Source of the DNA: Acidobacteriaceae bacterium
Lineage (GTDB): Bacteria > Acidobacteriota > Terriglobia > Terriglobales > Acidobacteriaceae
NCBI GenBank assembly: GCA_030038115.1
Contig: JASHPM010000527.1
Coordinates: 1 to 39,023 of the forward strand
DNA: 39,023 bases
Direction: 5' to 3'
Shown here: piece after piece, positions 7,883 through 16,731 of the stretch
Layout of the letters: the number at the start of each line of letters is the position of its first letter
How positions within the stretch are numbered: the first letter of the stretch is position 1
Notes under the pieces: model-generated
Told to the model about the DNA's origin: nothing
The model's database searches: none
What the model saw: only the letters and a program-made list of their open reading frames with translations
Translations under genes and position numbers: made by a program

Positions 7883-9478
7883 CTACGGATGCAGGATCGG
7901 GGATTCTCCCGCGGGCAAAGCCCAGTGCGCCGAAGGACGGGCGACCGCGTACATCTGCGCGGCGATCTCGTCCATCATGGCCATGCGGTCGCCATTTTCT
8001 TCATACAGGTCGAAGTGGGTGCGATTGTCGCGGTAGGTGAAGTGCGGATCGGCGTGGAGGCGGTTCAGAACGGCTTCGAACTTGTGCGCCGCTCCGTCGA
8101 GGTAGAACGTGTCCGCGGTGCCGACGATCAGGTGAATCTTACCTTTCAGCGCGGGTCCGCGGGCGGCCCAGTTGGCTTCGACGAGGTGCGCGAGATCGTA
8201 GTGGTCGCGCCAGTAGGCGACAACTTCAGGGTGAACATCGCCGGTTTGGCGGTCGAACATCTGAAGGGGGCGGCCGTCGGCGCCGCGCGGAGAGAAGACC
8301 CACTCGAAGGAGGCGACCTGGCCGCCATAGGCTCCGAGCACGGCCTCCTGACGGCTCAACTCTTCGAAGGTGGCGACGACCTTTTGGTGGTCCCGGATGA
8401 TGGGGTAAAGTGAGCCGTCGGGGCGGTGGTAGGCGTTGGCGTGGGGTGCGTAGAGGTCGATACCCGTGAAGTCGTGGAAGTCGCTGGGATCGGGCGAGGT
8501 GGACCACGTGCCGCCGAAAATATTTGGGTAGTTGACCTGGAGCTGGAGCGTGGCCCATCCACCGGAGGAGTGGCCCTCAAGGAAGCGGCCGGTGGAACGC
8601 GCATCCATGCGGCATTTCGCTTCGATCCACGGGATGAATTCAGCGGTGAGCGCGTGGCCCCAGGGACCGTTGTTCACCGAGTCGGCAAACTCGTGCGTGC
8701 CCGTGGGAAGAGATTCGTCGAGAAAGATCCAGATCATGGGCGGCATTTTGCCTGCAGCCATGCGGCTGGCAATCATGAGGGCGGTTGGGTGGATACGATC
8801 GAGATTGGCGCCGAAGCCATGGGTCCAGTAGACGGTGGGGTAGTGCTCGCGCGGGTGCTCCGCATAGCCGGGGGGCAGAACCACCCAGCCGCGGATGTGG
8901 GTCTCACGGCCGGAGAAGGCGGTAAGGGCGGGGCTAACGAAATCGACCAGAGTGGTTGCTTTTTCCGCTGCGGCAAGGGCGTCGGGGCTCAGAGACAGCG
9001 GGCGCGGGGCTGGCGCCTGCGTGACGTGGTTGAGCACGAAAGTGGGCTCGGCGCCGGAACCTGGGGTCCAGTCGGACAGTGAAACAACGGCGCTTTCGAG
9101 GTCGCCTGCGTCCGGGCCAAGGTAGGGATAGGTGTGGCCGACGTCAAGGATGGCATTCGCCTGGTAGGTTCCGGGCTGGAGCGAAGAAAACGGCGCGGGA
9201 AAAGCGAGGTCATCGACGTCGACGTCCACGGAAGCGCCGGGAGCGAGAGCAGAAATTTCCTTTGCAGCGACCGAGGTTGCCGAGGGTCTGAACTCGTTTA
9301 CACCAACGTGGGTTGCGCCAGTGCCCGGTTGGAGGAAGATGAGCAGGCGTCCCGACGCGGGCTGCATGCCGGGGTCAAGGGTGATACGGAAGAAGAGATG
9401 CTGCTGAGCGGTTTGGGCGCAGGCGAGGGAAACCAGGAAGGGAAGGAGAAAGAGGCGGGCGGCTTTCCTGAGGATCAT
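7883..9478 (-). CDS. Secreted esterase family protein (enterochelin-esterase/esterase D-like, alpha/beta hydrolase)
   Basis: Signal peptide MILRKAARLFLLPFLVSLACAQ; YPTVYWTHGFGANLDRIHPT and the nucleophile elbow LEGHSSGGWATLQLQ. Start moved from 9649 to 9478 because the signal peptide begins there. Confidence 0.85.
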   Translation of the reverse strand: MILRKAARLFLLPFLVSLACAQTAQQHLFFRITLDPGMQPASGRLLIFLQPGTGATHVGVNEFRPSATSVAAKEISALAPGASVDVDVDDLAFPAPFSSLQPGTYQANAILDVGHTYPYLGPDAGDLESAVVSLSDWTPGSGAEPTFVLNHVTQAPAPRPLSLSPDALAAAEKATTLVDFVSPALTAFSGRETHIRGWVVLPPGYAEHPREHYPTVYWTHGFGANLDRIHPTALMIASRMAAGKMPPMIWIFLDESLPTGTHEFADSVNNGPWGHALTAEFIPWIEAKCRMDARSTGRFLEGHSSGGWATLQLQVNYPNIFGGTWSTSPDPSDFHDFTGIDLYAPHANAYHRPDGSLYPIIRDHQKVVATFEELSRQEAVLGAYGGQVASFEWVFSPRGADGRPLQMFDRQTGDVHPEVVAYWRDHYDLAHLVEANWAARGPALKGKIHLIVGTADTFYLDGAAHKFEAVLNRLHADPHFTYRDNRTHFDLYEENGDRMAMMDEIAAQMYAVARPSAHWALPAGESPILHP

Positions 9479-9531
9479 TCCCGCGAGTCTACCAGCGGAC
9501 CCTCGGAAGATGGAACCAGGCAAAGGTCGAA

Positions 9532-10422
9532 TTATGGATGAAGGATGCGCGCCGGACCGCCGGTGGCGTTCTGCACCTTGATGCGTTTCGCCAGGCCCAG
9601 AAAGCCAAGGAGACGAATGCCCCAGTAGTTGAAATCGAGTTCGTACCACGCCATGCCGTGGCTGGCAGAGACCGGGTGCGCATGATGGTTGTTATGCCAG
9701 CCTTCACCGCCGGTGATCAGCGCTACCCACCAGTTGTTGCGCGAGTCGTCGCGCGTGGCAAAGCGGCGCGCGCCCCACATATGCGTGGCGGAGTTGACGA
9801 GCCAGGTGGCGTGAAGGCCGAGGGTGATGCGCAGGAAGACGCCCCACAGGAGCCAGGACCATCCACCGAGCAGGAACAGGCCGACGCCGACCACGGTGAT
9901 GGGCACCCAGTGCCACCGGCTGAGCCACACGTAGAAGGGGTCGGAGGCGAGGTCAGGAACGTAGCGGGCGAGGAGCGGGTTGCGATTGCGCAGAGAGCCG
10001 TGGAGGATCCAGCCCATGTGCGACCACCATGCGCCGTCGCGGGGGGAGTGCGGATCGCCGGGGCGATCGGTGATCTGGTGATGCATGCGATGCACGGCGA
10101 CCCAGTAGATGGGTCCACCCTGCAGGGCCAGTGTGGCGCACAACGCCATCGCGTATTCAACCCATTTCGGCGTAGTGTAGCCGCGATGCGTGAGCAGGCG
10201 ATGGTAGCTCATGGCGATGCCGACGTTTTGGCCGAGCACCCAGAGGACGAGGAAGACGGCGACCGCGCTCCAGCTGAAGAAAAACAGCGCAGCGATGGCG
10301 CCCGCGTGGAAGATAGTGAGCGTAATGGCGAAGATGAGGTTCAGCTTTGCGGAGCGCGTTTGAGCGAGCGACTCGGAATCGGCGCGAACGGTTTCGGCGG
10401 AGATCTCGGCGATGGTGGACAT
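9532..10422 (-). CDS. Acyl-CoA (delta-9) fatty acid desaturase
   Basis: Three histidine boxes: HRLLTHR, HRMHH, HNNHH, with hydrophobic segments. Confidence 0.92.
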   Translation of the reverse strand: MSTIAEISAETVRADSESLAQTRSAKLNLIFAITLTIFHAGAIAALFFFSWSAVAVFLVLWVLGQNVGIAMSYHRLLTHRGYTTPKWVEYAMALCATLALQGGPIYWVAVHRMHHQITDRPGDPHSPRDGAWWSHMGWILHGSLRNRNPLLARYVPDLASDPFYVWLSRWHWVPITVVGVGLFLLGGWSWLLWGVFLRITLGLHATWLVNSATHMWGARRFATRDDSRNNWWVALITGGEGWHNNHHAHPVSASHGMAWYELDFNYWGIRLLGFLGLAKRIKVQNATGGPARILHP

Positions 10423-10514
10423 CCAGAAACAGTCCTCCAGACTACACCTTAAAGGGATTGGGGCCCGCAGAATGTAAGAGTTGCGTAATCGTGGCGGGTT
10501 GTTTCCGGGGCAGC

Positions 10515-11546
10515 TTACGAATTCGAGACCTCAACGGAAGCACGCACTGCTTCAGGCCGCGATGTTTCGTCGAGTTTGCCGAAGATCATTTTGCCGGAAG
10601 CGGTCTGCAGGACCGAGGTCACGCAAATCTCAACCGAGCGGCCGATCAGCCGGCGGGCGTGATCGACAACGACCATGGTGCCGTCGTCGAGGTAGCCAAC
10701 GCCCTGGTCGAATTCCTTGCCTTCTTTCATGATGACGACGCGCATTTTCTCGCCGGGGAGCACGACGGGGCGAAGGGAGTTGGCGAGGTCGTTGATGTTG
10801 AGCACCGCGACGCCACGCACCTGCGCAACCTTGTTGAGGTTGAAATCGTTGGTGACGATTTTGGCCTCGAGATGTTTGGCCAGCTCGATGAGCTTCAGAT
10901 CGACTTCGCGAATGTGTGGGTAGTCTTCTTCGATGATCTGCACGACGATCTGCGCATTGCCGCGCATACGCTGCAGGACGTCGAGACCGCGGCGGCCGCG
11001 CTGGCGCTTCGAGGAATCGGAGGAGTCGGCGACCATCTGCAACTCGCGCAGGACGAATTCCGGAATGATAAGGACGCCTTCGAGGAAGCCGGTTTCGGCG
11101 ATATCGGCGATACGTCCATCGATGACAGCGCTGGTGTCAATCACTTTGGTGTTGCGCCTGCCGGCACGTTCGCCAGTAAAGAGTCCGCCGAGCGCGGCCA
11201 GATTGAGGAGATCGCCTTTACTGGCCCCGACCACAAGGCCAATGTAGGTCATCAGCAGCAGGACGCCGATCTGAAGGAGACTGCGCGTGCGCCCATCGGG
11301 CAGGCTGTTGCGCAGCACCAGCGAGAAGAGGAATGCCCCGGTAATGCCGAGAAGGCTGCCGATCACGGCTCCGAAGAGTCGTTTGAGGCTGAGGGCGCGA
11401 ACGCGCAGCTCAAAGAGGATGATGAGCGCGGAAACAATCGCGCCGCAGCCGGCAGCGGTCCACTGATTGATGCCGAATGGGCGGAAGAACCAGCAGGCAA
11501 CCGTAAAAATAAGTACGAAAAGCAAACGCAGAGCAAACAAATCCAT
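10515..11546 (-). CDS. PIN/TRAM domain membrane protein (YacL-like)
   Basis: N-terminal TM segments; KVIDTSAVIDGRIADIAETGFLEG (PIN) and a C-terminal TRAM-like region (QGVGYLDDGTMVVVDHARRLIGRSVEICVTSVLQTASGKMIFGKL). Confidence 0.9.
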   Translation of the reverse strand: MDLFALRLLFVLIFTVACWFFRPFGINQWTAAGCGAIVSALIILFELRVRALSLKRLFGAVIGSLLGITGAFLFSLVLRNSLPDGRTRSLLQIGVLLLMTYIGLVVGASKGDLLNLAALGGLFTGERAGRRNTKVIDTSAVIDGRIADIAETGFLEGVLIIPEFVLRELQMVADSSDSSKRQRGRRGLDVLQRMRGNAQIVVQIIEEDYPHIREVDLKLIELAKHLEAKIVTNDFNLNKVAQVRGVAVLNINDLANSLRPVVLPGEKMRVVIMKEGKEFDQGVGYLDDGTMVVVDHARRLIGRSVEICVTSVLQTASGKMIFGKLDETSRPEAVRASVEVSNS

Positions 11547-11787
11547 AAAGGCCCCCCGACGGGTCACGCCGGCGACGCAGGAAATCCTGGTGGGGGAATC
11601 AAAAACTCGTCAGCATTGCCAGGCAACCGGAGTATACGCAGCCATCCGGGGCAGGCCAAGCCCACGATTTTCACAGGCAGAGGGACCAAAAGAGTATTGA
11701 CAGACGGGTCGGTGTGAGGACATTGCGCCGGCCGGGTGAGCGGATTGCGAAACCACGAACACCGACAGGACGGCTCCCGCTGCGTTC

Positions 11788-12963
11788 CTAATACTTCGGG
11801 ACTGTGGGGTCGATTTCGTTCGACCACGCCGTGATGCCGCCGGCGAGGTTGTGCAGCTTTTTGAAACCGTTCTTCGCCAGGAATTCTGCGGCGCGCTGAC
11901 TGCGCCCGCCGGACTTGCACTGGACGACGATTTCCTGCGCGGTGTTGAGTTCGTTCATGCGCTTCGGCAAGTCGTTGAGCGGGATGAGATGGCCGCCGAT
12001 CTGCGCAATCTGGTACTCGAAAGGCTCGCGAACGTCGAGGATGAAGAGGTCGTCGCCCTGGTCGAGGCGCCGCTTGAGTTCCTTCACGCTCATCTGCGGG
12101 ATGCCATTCTGCATGGTGGCCGCTTTCTGTTCCGGGACGATGCCGCAGAACTGTTGGTAGTCAATGAGCTGGGTCACGGTGGGGTGCGTGCCGCAAACAG
12201 GGCAGTCGGGGTTTTTCCGCAGCTTCAGCTCGCGGAAACGCATGTCGAGCGCGTTGACGAGCAAGAGCCGGCCGATGAGGGGCTCACCCTTGCCGAGGAT
12301 GAGCTTGATGACCTCCGTTGCCTGGATGATGCCGACCAGGCCGGGCAGGATGCCGAGGACGCCGCCCTCCGCGCAGGAGGGAACCAGCCCCGGTGGCGGC
12401 GGTTCGGGATAGAGGCAGCGGTAGCAGGGGCCTTGCTGGGTGGCGAAGACGCTGGCCTGGCCCTCGAAGCGGAAGATGGAGCCGTAGGCGTTGGGCTTGC
12501 CGGTGAGCACACAGGCGTCGTTCACCAGGTAGCGGGTGGGGAAGTTGTCGGTGCCGTCAGCGACGATGTCGTAGTCGCGGATGATCTCCAGCGCGTTCTG
12601 GCTGGTGAGCATGGTTTCATGTTTGACGACGTTGAGGAAGGGGTTGAGCGCCTGGAGTTTTTCGGTGGCGGAGTCAAGCTTGGGGCGGCCGACATCCTTC
12701 GTGCTGTGGATGATCTGACGCTGCAGGTTGCTGGAGTCGACAACGTCGAAGTCGACCAGGCCGAGGGTGCCGATGCCGGCTGCGGCGAGATAAAAGGCGA
12801 GAGGCGATCCGAGTCCGCCGGTACCGACGCAGAGAACTTTGGCCGCCTTGAGCTTCTGCTGGCCCTCCATGCCCACTTCGGGCAGGATGAGGTGGCGGGA
12901 GTAGCGAGCCAGCTCGTCGTTGGAAAGCTGGGGCAGGGTAACGGGTTCGGTGATGGTGGCCAT
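11788..12963 (-). CDS. moeZ: Molybdopterin-synthase adenylyltransferase MoeB/MoeZ-type: E1-like ThiF domain plus C-terminal rhodanese domain
   Basis: YSRHLILPEVGMEGQQKLKAAKVLCVGTGGLGSPLAFYLAAAGIGTLGLVDFDVVDSSNLQRQIIH; CPVCG zinc motif; rhodanese active-site loop VVQCKSGGRSQRAAEFL. Confidence 0.93.
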   Translation of the reverse strand: MATITEPVTLPQLSNDELARYSRHLILPEVGMEGQQKLKAAKVLCVGTGGLGSPLAFYLAAAGIGTLGLVDFDVVDSSNLQRQIIHSTKDVGRPKLDSATEKLQALNPFLNVVKHETMLTSQNALEIIRDYDIVADGTDNFPTRYLVNDACVLTGKPNAYGSIFRFEGQASVFATQQGPCYRCLYPEPPPPGLVPSCAEGGVLGILPGLVGIIQATEVIKLILGKGEPLIGRLLLVNALDMRFRELKLRKNPDCPVCGTHPTVTQLIDYQQFCGIVPEQKAATMQNGIPQMSVKELKRRLDQGDDLFILDVREPFEYQIAQIGGHLIPLNDLPKRMNELNTAQEIVVQCKSGGRSQRAAEFLAKNGFKKLHNLAGGITAWSNEIDPTVPKY

Positions 12964-12973
12964 GGATGCTCCT

Positions 12974-14173
12974 CTAAGGATGCGGTGCGGGGGCGGCTGG
13001 GTGCAAGGGCGGTGCGAGTCGGACGCTGGAGACAACGGTCACGAGCTGTTGCGTAGCATCGGCTTCTTCCGATTCCGTCATCGCTCGGGGGTTTTTGGAA
13101 TCCGCGCTGCTGAAATCGACAGAATGCACTGCGAGATCGAAAACCACGCACACGCCGCCTGCCCTGCTAGTCCAGGTCGTGAAAATATCTTCATCAATGC
13201 CATGACCGGCACTGCCTTCTCCGCCATGCCCATGATCCCATTGAATGCCGCGCAGTGTGCGCCGATCAATGGCAGAGTTGTCTCCGCGGGAAGCAAGCAA
13301 CGACAGGTTTCTGCACGCCTCCGGGAACGCGGCCGGTTTGGCCGCATATCCAAGCTCAAGCCCCTCAAATTGCGTTGCAGGCCACGACGGCACACCGGCG
13401 ATTCGCTTTGTGAAGATCACGGCACGCACAGGCAACCGGTTTCCGAAAACCGAAAGAGGTGAGTAGAAGTTACTGGTCTTGTCGAGGGTCCAGTCCACCG
13501 GATAGCGGAAGGTGACGCCGTATTCCGGATCGCTGAACTGCGTGGTGGAAGGGGTATCGATGCGTACCGTGGAGAAGACTTCCTGCAGCTCTGCCTTTGC
13601 CGCCGCCAGTTCATCGCTGGTTAGAAAGCGCGGAGGACTGTTTCCGGGCCTGCCGTTCAGATAGTGGACCGTCAGACGGAAGAGCAGACATGCGCCGCCG
13701 GAATGCTTCGTGTAGGCTGTGTAATCGTTCTGGAGAGCTTCGTGGCCGGCGGAACCGGTGTCCGATGCATCGTGATTCCAAACCATTCCGCCAATGGTTT
13801 TTGAATCGACACCACCCTGGACGTCAGTTGGGCTCAAGGCCAGCTTCGCGCACATCTCTGGCGATGTGACTGGCTGCACGGCGTACTCCAGCTCGTCTCC
13901 GGCGAAACTGGTCGCGGGCCATCCGGCGATTTCCGAAATTCTCGTCTCAAAAACCACGGCCCTGAGGATCTGACCTTCGACGGGAATGGAACCGAGAACG
14001 GGGCCCTCGCCGAATGTCCACGAAGCTGGAAAATCAAAGGTCACGCCGTACTCGCGGTCGTGGAACTGCATGGTGCCGGGATGAACAAGCTGGATAGTTT
14101 GGGCTCCCAATGGGCACGCCAGACAGATTATGGCGGCACGGCCTGCGACCCGAATTGGGGCACCTAATCGCAA
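12974..14173 (-). CDS. Secreted hypothetical protein made of two tandem homologous domains
   Basis: Signal-like N-terminus; repeat 1 (about aa 36-205) and repeat 2 (about aa 212-386) share EYGVTF.(F/Y)P..W, RAV.F..RI....WPAT.F.G.EL.YA, GSAGH and GG.C..F.L.VH. Confidence 0.8.
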   Translation of the reverse strand: MRLGAPIRVAGRAAIICLACPLGAQTIQLVHPGTMQFHDREYGVTFDFPASWTFGEGPVLGSIPVEGQILRAVVFETRISEIAGWPATSFAGDELEYAVQPVTSPEMCAKLALSPTDVQGGVDSKTIGGMVWNHDASDTGSAGHEALQNDYTAYTKHSGGACLLFRLTVHYLNGRPGNSPPRFLTSDELAAAKAELQEVFSTVRIDTPSTTQFSDPEYGVTFRYPVDWTLDKTSNFYSPLSVFGNRLPVRAVIFTKRIAGVPSWPATQFEGLELGYAAKPAAFPEACRNLSLLASRGDNSAIDRRTLRGIQWDHGHGGEGSAGHGIDEDIFTTWTSRAGGVCVVFDLAVHSVDFSSADSKNPRAMTESEEADATQQLVTVVSSVRLAPPLHPAAPAPHP

Positions 14174-14511
14174 GGATTATCGTCCGGCACCATTTCTAAC
14201 ATGCCGTTGCGCCCAAGGCGTGCCGGTCTGGATGGCCCGGCGCCTCCGGCGATCGACGGGATGATGGACAGCGTGTCGGAGTGCTGTACCGCGGTTTCCT
14301 CCCCCCCGGGAAGATACCGAATGTCTTCGTCGTTGAGGTACAGGTTGACGAAGGAGCGGAGTTTACCGTCGGGGGTGTAGAGGTGCTTCCGGAACTCCGG
14401 ATAGCGGTCGAGGAGCGCGGAGACAGCGTCCGAGATGGTCGCGGCATCCACGGCGACGGCGGACTGGTTGGCGGCATAGACACGCAAAGGTGTGGGAATT
14501 TCGATGGTCAT
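14164..14511 (-). CDS. cysO: ThiS/MoaD/CysO-like sulfur carrier protein with 25-aa C-terminal extension after GG
   Basis: MTIEIPTPLRVYAANQSAVAVDAATISDAVSALLDRYPEFRKHLYTPDGKLRSFVNLYLNDEDIRYLPGGEETAVQHSDTLSIIPSIAGG then AGPSRPARLGRNGMLEMVPDDNPCD. Beta-grasp carrier pattern; position between JAMM, cysM and moeZ. Confidence 0.88.
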   Translation of the reverse strand: MTIEIPTPLRVYAANQSAVAVDAATISDAVSALLDRYPEFRKHLYTPDGKLRSFVNLYLNDEDIRYLPGGEETAVQHSDTLSIIPSIAGGAGPSRPARLGRNGMLEMVPDDNPCD

Positions 14512-14566
14512 TTTGAGTTCCTTGAGCTGGCTGCAGGGACGGTTGGGGAGACAGGGCGGCGCTAGC

Positions 14567-14586
14567 GGCACGACGGGCGTCGTGCC
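14567..14586 (-). other. Hairpin (8-bp stem) in the leader of the cysO-like gene
   Basis: GGCACGAC-GGGC-GTCGTGCC perfect inverted repeat in the 147-nt mec-cysO intergenic region. Confidence 0.5.
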
Positions 14587-14658
14587 ATGGTACAGAGCGC
14601 GCATTGCAGGGCAGCCGACGAGGGGTTGACCATGTCTATCTCTATTGTGCCTTAAAAC

Positions 14659-15150
14659 TTAGGCAATGTCTGCCCGCAGCTCCGGTTCGAGGCCAGGATC
14701 GAGCTGGCCGGTGACGTCGATGGGCTCATTCTGAAAGGCCTTGTCGTCTTCGGTGGTACCCGTGAGCAGGAAGGAATTGGTCTGGCGGGCCGCGCCTTTT
14801 TGGACAGCGGTGATGACGTAACTGCAGCCCAGCCAGTGGGCTTCGGCGAAGTCGGTGGGCGACCACTGGGCGGGATGGTCGGGATGGGAGTGGTAGAAGC
14901 CGACGATGTCGAGGCTGCGTTCGCGGCCCAGGCGCTGGATCTTCACGAGCTCCTGAGGGGCGATGTGGTAGCGGTTGTGCGCGGAGTCGGTGCGGGTGTT
15001 GCCGGCGCGGACGGCATCCTCAACTTCGTTGACGGATCCGCCGTTTTCTGAGGTGAAGTGACCGAGAAGCACACCGCAACACTCATGGGGATACGTCTGC
15101 TCGCCGTGCTCGCGGAGCGCGTCATACATCTGCTGGCTGAGGCGGAGCAC
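14659..15150 (-). CDS. mec: JAMM/M67 family metallopeptidase (Mec-like)
   Basis: ECCGVLLG and GFYHSHPDHPAQWSPTDFAEA, i.e. the JAMM signature HxHP-x7-S-x2-D. GTG start 1 bp after the cysM-like stop. Confidence 0.92.
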   Translation of the reverse strand: MLRLSQQMYDALREHGEQTYPHECCGVLLGHFTSENGGSVNEVEDAVRAGNTRTDSAHNRYHIAPQELVKIQRLGRERSLDIVGFYHSHPDHPAQWSPTDFAEAHWLGCSYVITAVQKGAARQTNSFLLTGTTEDDKAFQNEPIDVTGQLDPGLEPELRADIA

Positions 15151-15151
15151 G

Positions 15152-16090
15152 CTATTCCTCCCAGAACCGCTCGCTGAGATATTTGTCGGCGGCGTCGGGC
15201 AAAATTGTCACAATCACAGCTTCTTTTCCGAGGGCAGCTTGTTCTTCGGCGATGCGCAGCGATGCGACGACGGCGGCTGCGGCAGAAATGCCGACCAGCA
15301 GGCCTTCGGTACGAGCCAGACGTTTGGCCATGGTGTAGGCCGCTTCGGTCTCGACATCGATGTTGCGGTCGGCGAGGCCTGGGTCATAGATAGCCGGAAC
15401 GATGGCGGTGGCCATGTGCTTCAGGCCCTCGAGGCCGTGGAAGGGCGAGTCGGGCTGCATGGAGATACATTCGATCCCTGGGTTCACTTCCTTCAGCCGG
15501 CGCGTGACGCCCATGAAGGTCCCGGTAGTGCCCAGTCCGGCGACAAAGTGGGTGACGCGGCCGCCGGTCTGCTCGAGGATTTCGTTCGCAGTGCCGGTGT
15601 AATGGGCGCGCCAGTTGGCTGGGTTGCTGTACTGGTCGGCGTAGAAATACCGGGGGTCGCCAGCCAGTTCGCGTGCTTTGCGAATGGCACCGTCGGAGCT
15701 TTCCGCGGGATCGGTCCAGAGGACTTCGGCGCCGTAAGCGCGAAGGATGCGCTTACGTTCAGGCGAGACGTTGGAGGGCATGCAAAGCGTGACGGGGAAG
15801 GCCAGAGCCGCGCCGAGCATGGCATAGGCGATGCCGGTGTTGCCGCTGGTCGCGTCGAGGAGGCGCATGCCGGGGCAAAGCTGCTCGCGCCTGAGGGCAT
15901 CGAGAACGATAGCCGCCGCGGCGCGATCCTTCACGGAGCCGCCCGGGTTAATCCACTCGGCTTTGCCGAGGAGCTGAACTCCGGGCAGGTCAGCCGTTAG
16001 GCGCTCCAGACGTACGAGCGGCGTATTGCCGATGCGGTCGAGAAGCGTGGAGCCGGGCAAGCCGGTTTTAGCTACGGCGAGTGTGGCCAT
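15152..16090 (-). CDS. cysM: PLP-dependent cysteine synthase family protein (CysM-like)
   Basis: WINPGGSVKDRAAAAIVLDAL (PLP lysine), LLDATSGNTGIAYAMLG, VAGLGTTGTFMGVTRRLKE. Confidence 0.92.
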   Translation of the reverse strand: MATLAVAKTGLPGSTLLDRIGNTPLVRLERLTADLPGVQLLGKAEWINPGGSVKDRAAAAIVLDALRREQLCPGMRLLDATSGNTGIAYAMLGAALAFPVTLCMPSNVSPERKRILRAYGAEVLWTDPAESSDGAIRKARELAGDPRYFYADQYSNPANWRAHYTGTANEILEQTGGRVTHFVAGLGTTGTFMGVTRRLKEVNPGIECISMQPDSPFHGLEGLKHMATAIVPAIYDPGLADRNIDVETEAAYTMAKRLARTEGLLVGISAAAAVVASLRIAEEQAALGKEAVIVTILPDAADKYLSERFWEE

Positions 16091-16216
16091 GCGTAAAGCT
16101 CAGTCCGTTACCAACGGTACCGACAGCCAAATTGCAGCCGCCGGGTGGTTGTGCGACCCTTGAAACAAGGGCTGGGGCTACTCTCCAGTGTAGCGGCTGG
16201 CCTCAATTCCGGGAAA

Positions 16217-16672
16217 ATGGTGGCCATGCTGAGGAAGCCAAAGCGACGCACCTGGGACGAAGTGATCAGCGAACTTCGCCGTCACCAGGTCGATGTTCAC
16301 GATGTTGCCAGAGACAGAAATCAGCGGTGGGTCGGCAAATACGGTTGCGCGATTGTGCTCGAAAAGGCGCAAAACGAGGCAGGTTACCGGGTGGTTGTGC
16401 GTCCGGGTGTGATGATAGGCAGGGAAATCGCCCAGCTGGTGGATCGCGGCTTCCAGAAGTTCTTTCGGACGAGCAAGGCGGAGTTTCCAGCGACGGCGGA
16501 TCGGTTGCAGACGCTGCATCGGTTTGAGGAGGAGTTGAAGGAGATCACCGGGTCGGTGACGCTCTATAACGAGGCGCTGGGGACGGTCAGCGATGAGTAC
16601 CTGTACGACCGACTGAAGGGGCGCGATCTGCCGGAGAGCCAGCGCCCGGTCCCGGCGTGGGATCGGCAGTAG
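16217..16672 (+). CDS. Conserved hypothetical protein (about 151 aa)
   Basis: Charged soluble protein MVAMLRKPKRRTWDEVISELRRHQVDV...; start chosen at 16217, downstream of the track start at 16145. Confidence 0.7.
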   Translation: MVAMLRKPKRRTWDEVISELRRHQVDVHDVARDRNQRWVGKYGCAIVLEKAQNEAGYRVVVRPGVMIGREIAQLVDRGFQKFFRTSKAEFPATADRLQTLHRFEEELKEITGSVTLYNEALGTVSDEYLYDRLKGRDLPESQRPVPAWDRQ

Positions 16673-16731
16673 GAGCACCCGGTAGCCGGTAGCTGGCTCA
16701 TTTCAGAGGAAATGCGAACGCGGATACGCCC

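Noticed and set aside
8426-9082. 218-aa plus-strand ORF
   Set aside because: Antisense to the esterase gene with a confident signal peptide and nucleophile elbow.
7883-9546. Esterase and desaturase both end in ...ILHP
   Set aside because: Only four residues shared, unrelated protein families; likely coincidence rather than a sorting tag.
9538-10452. 304-aa plus-strand ORF
   Set aside because: Antisense to the desaturase, which carries all three histidine boxes.
11851-13056. 401-aa plus-strand ORF
   Set aside because: Antisense shadow of the clear MoeZ-like gene; no recognisable domain, strongly acidic/Val-rich mirror composition.
16141-16401. Exact 15-bp repeat ccgggtggttgtgcg (16141 and 16387)
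   Set aside because: Short, one copy intergenic and one coding, no symmetry or third copy; probably chance in GC-rich DNA.
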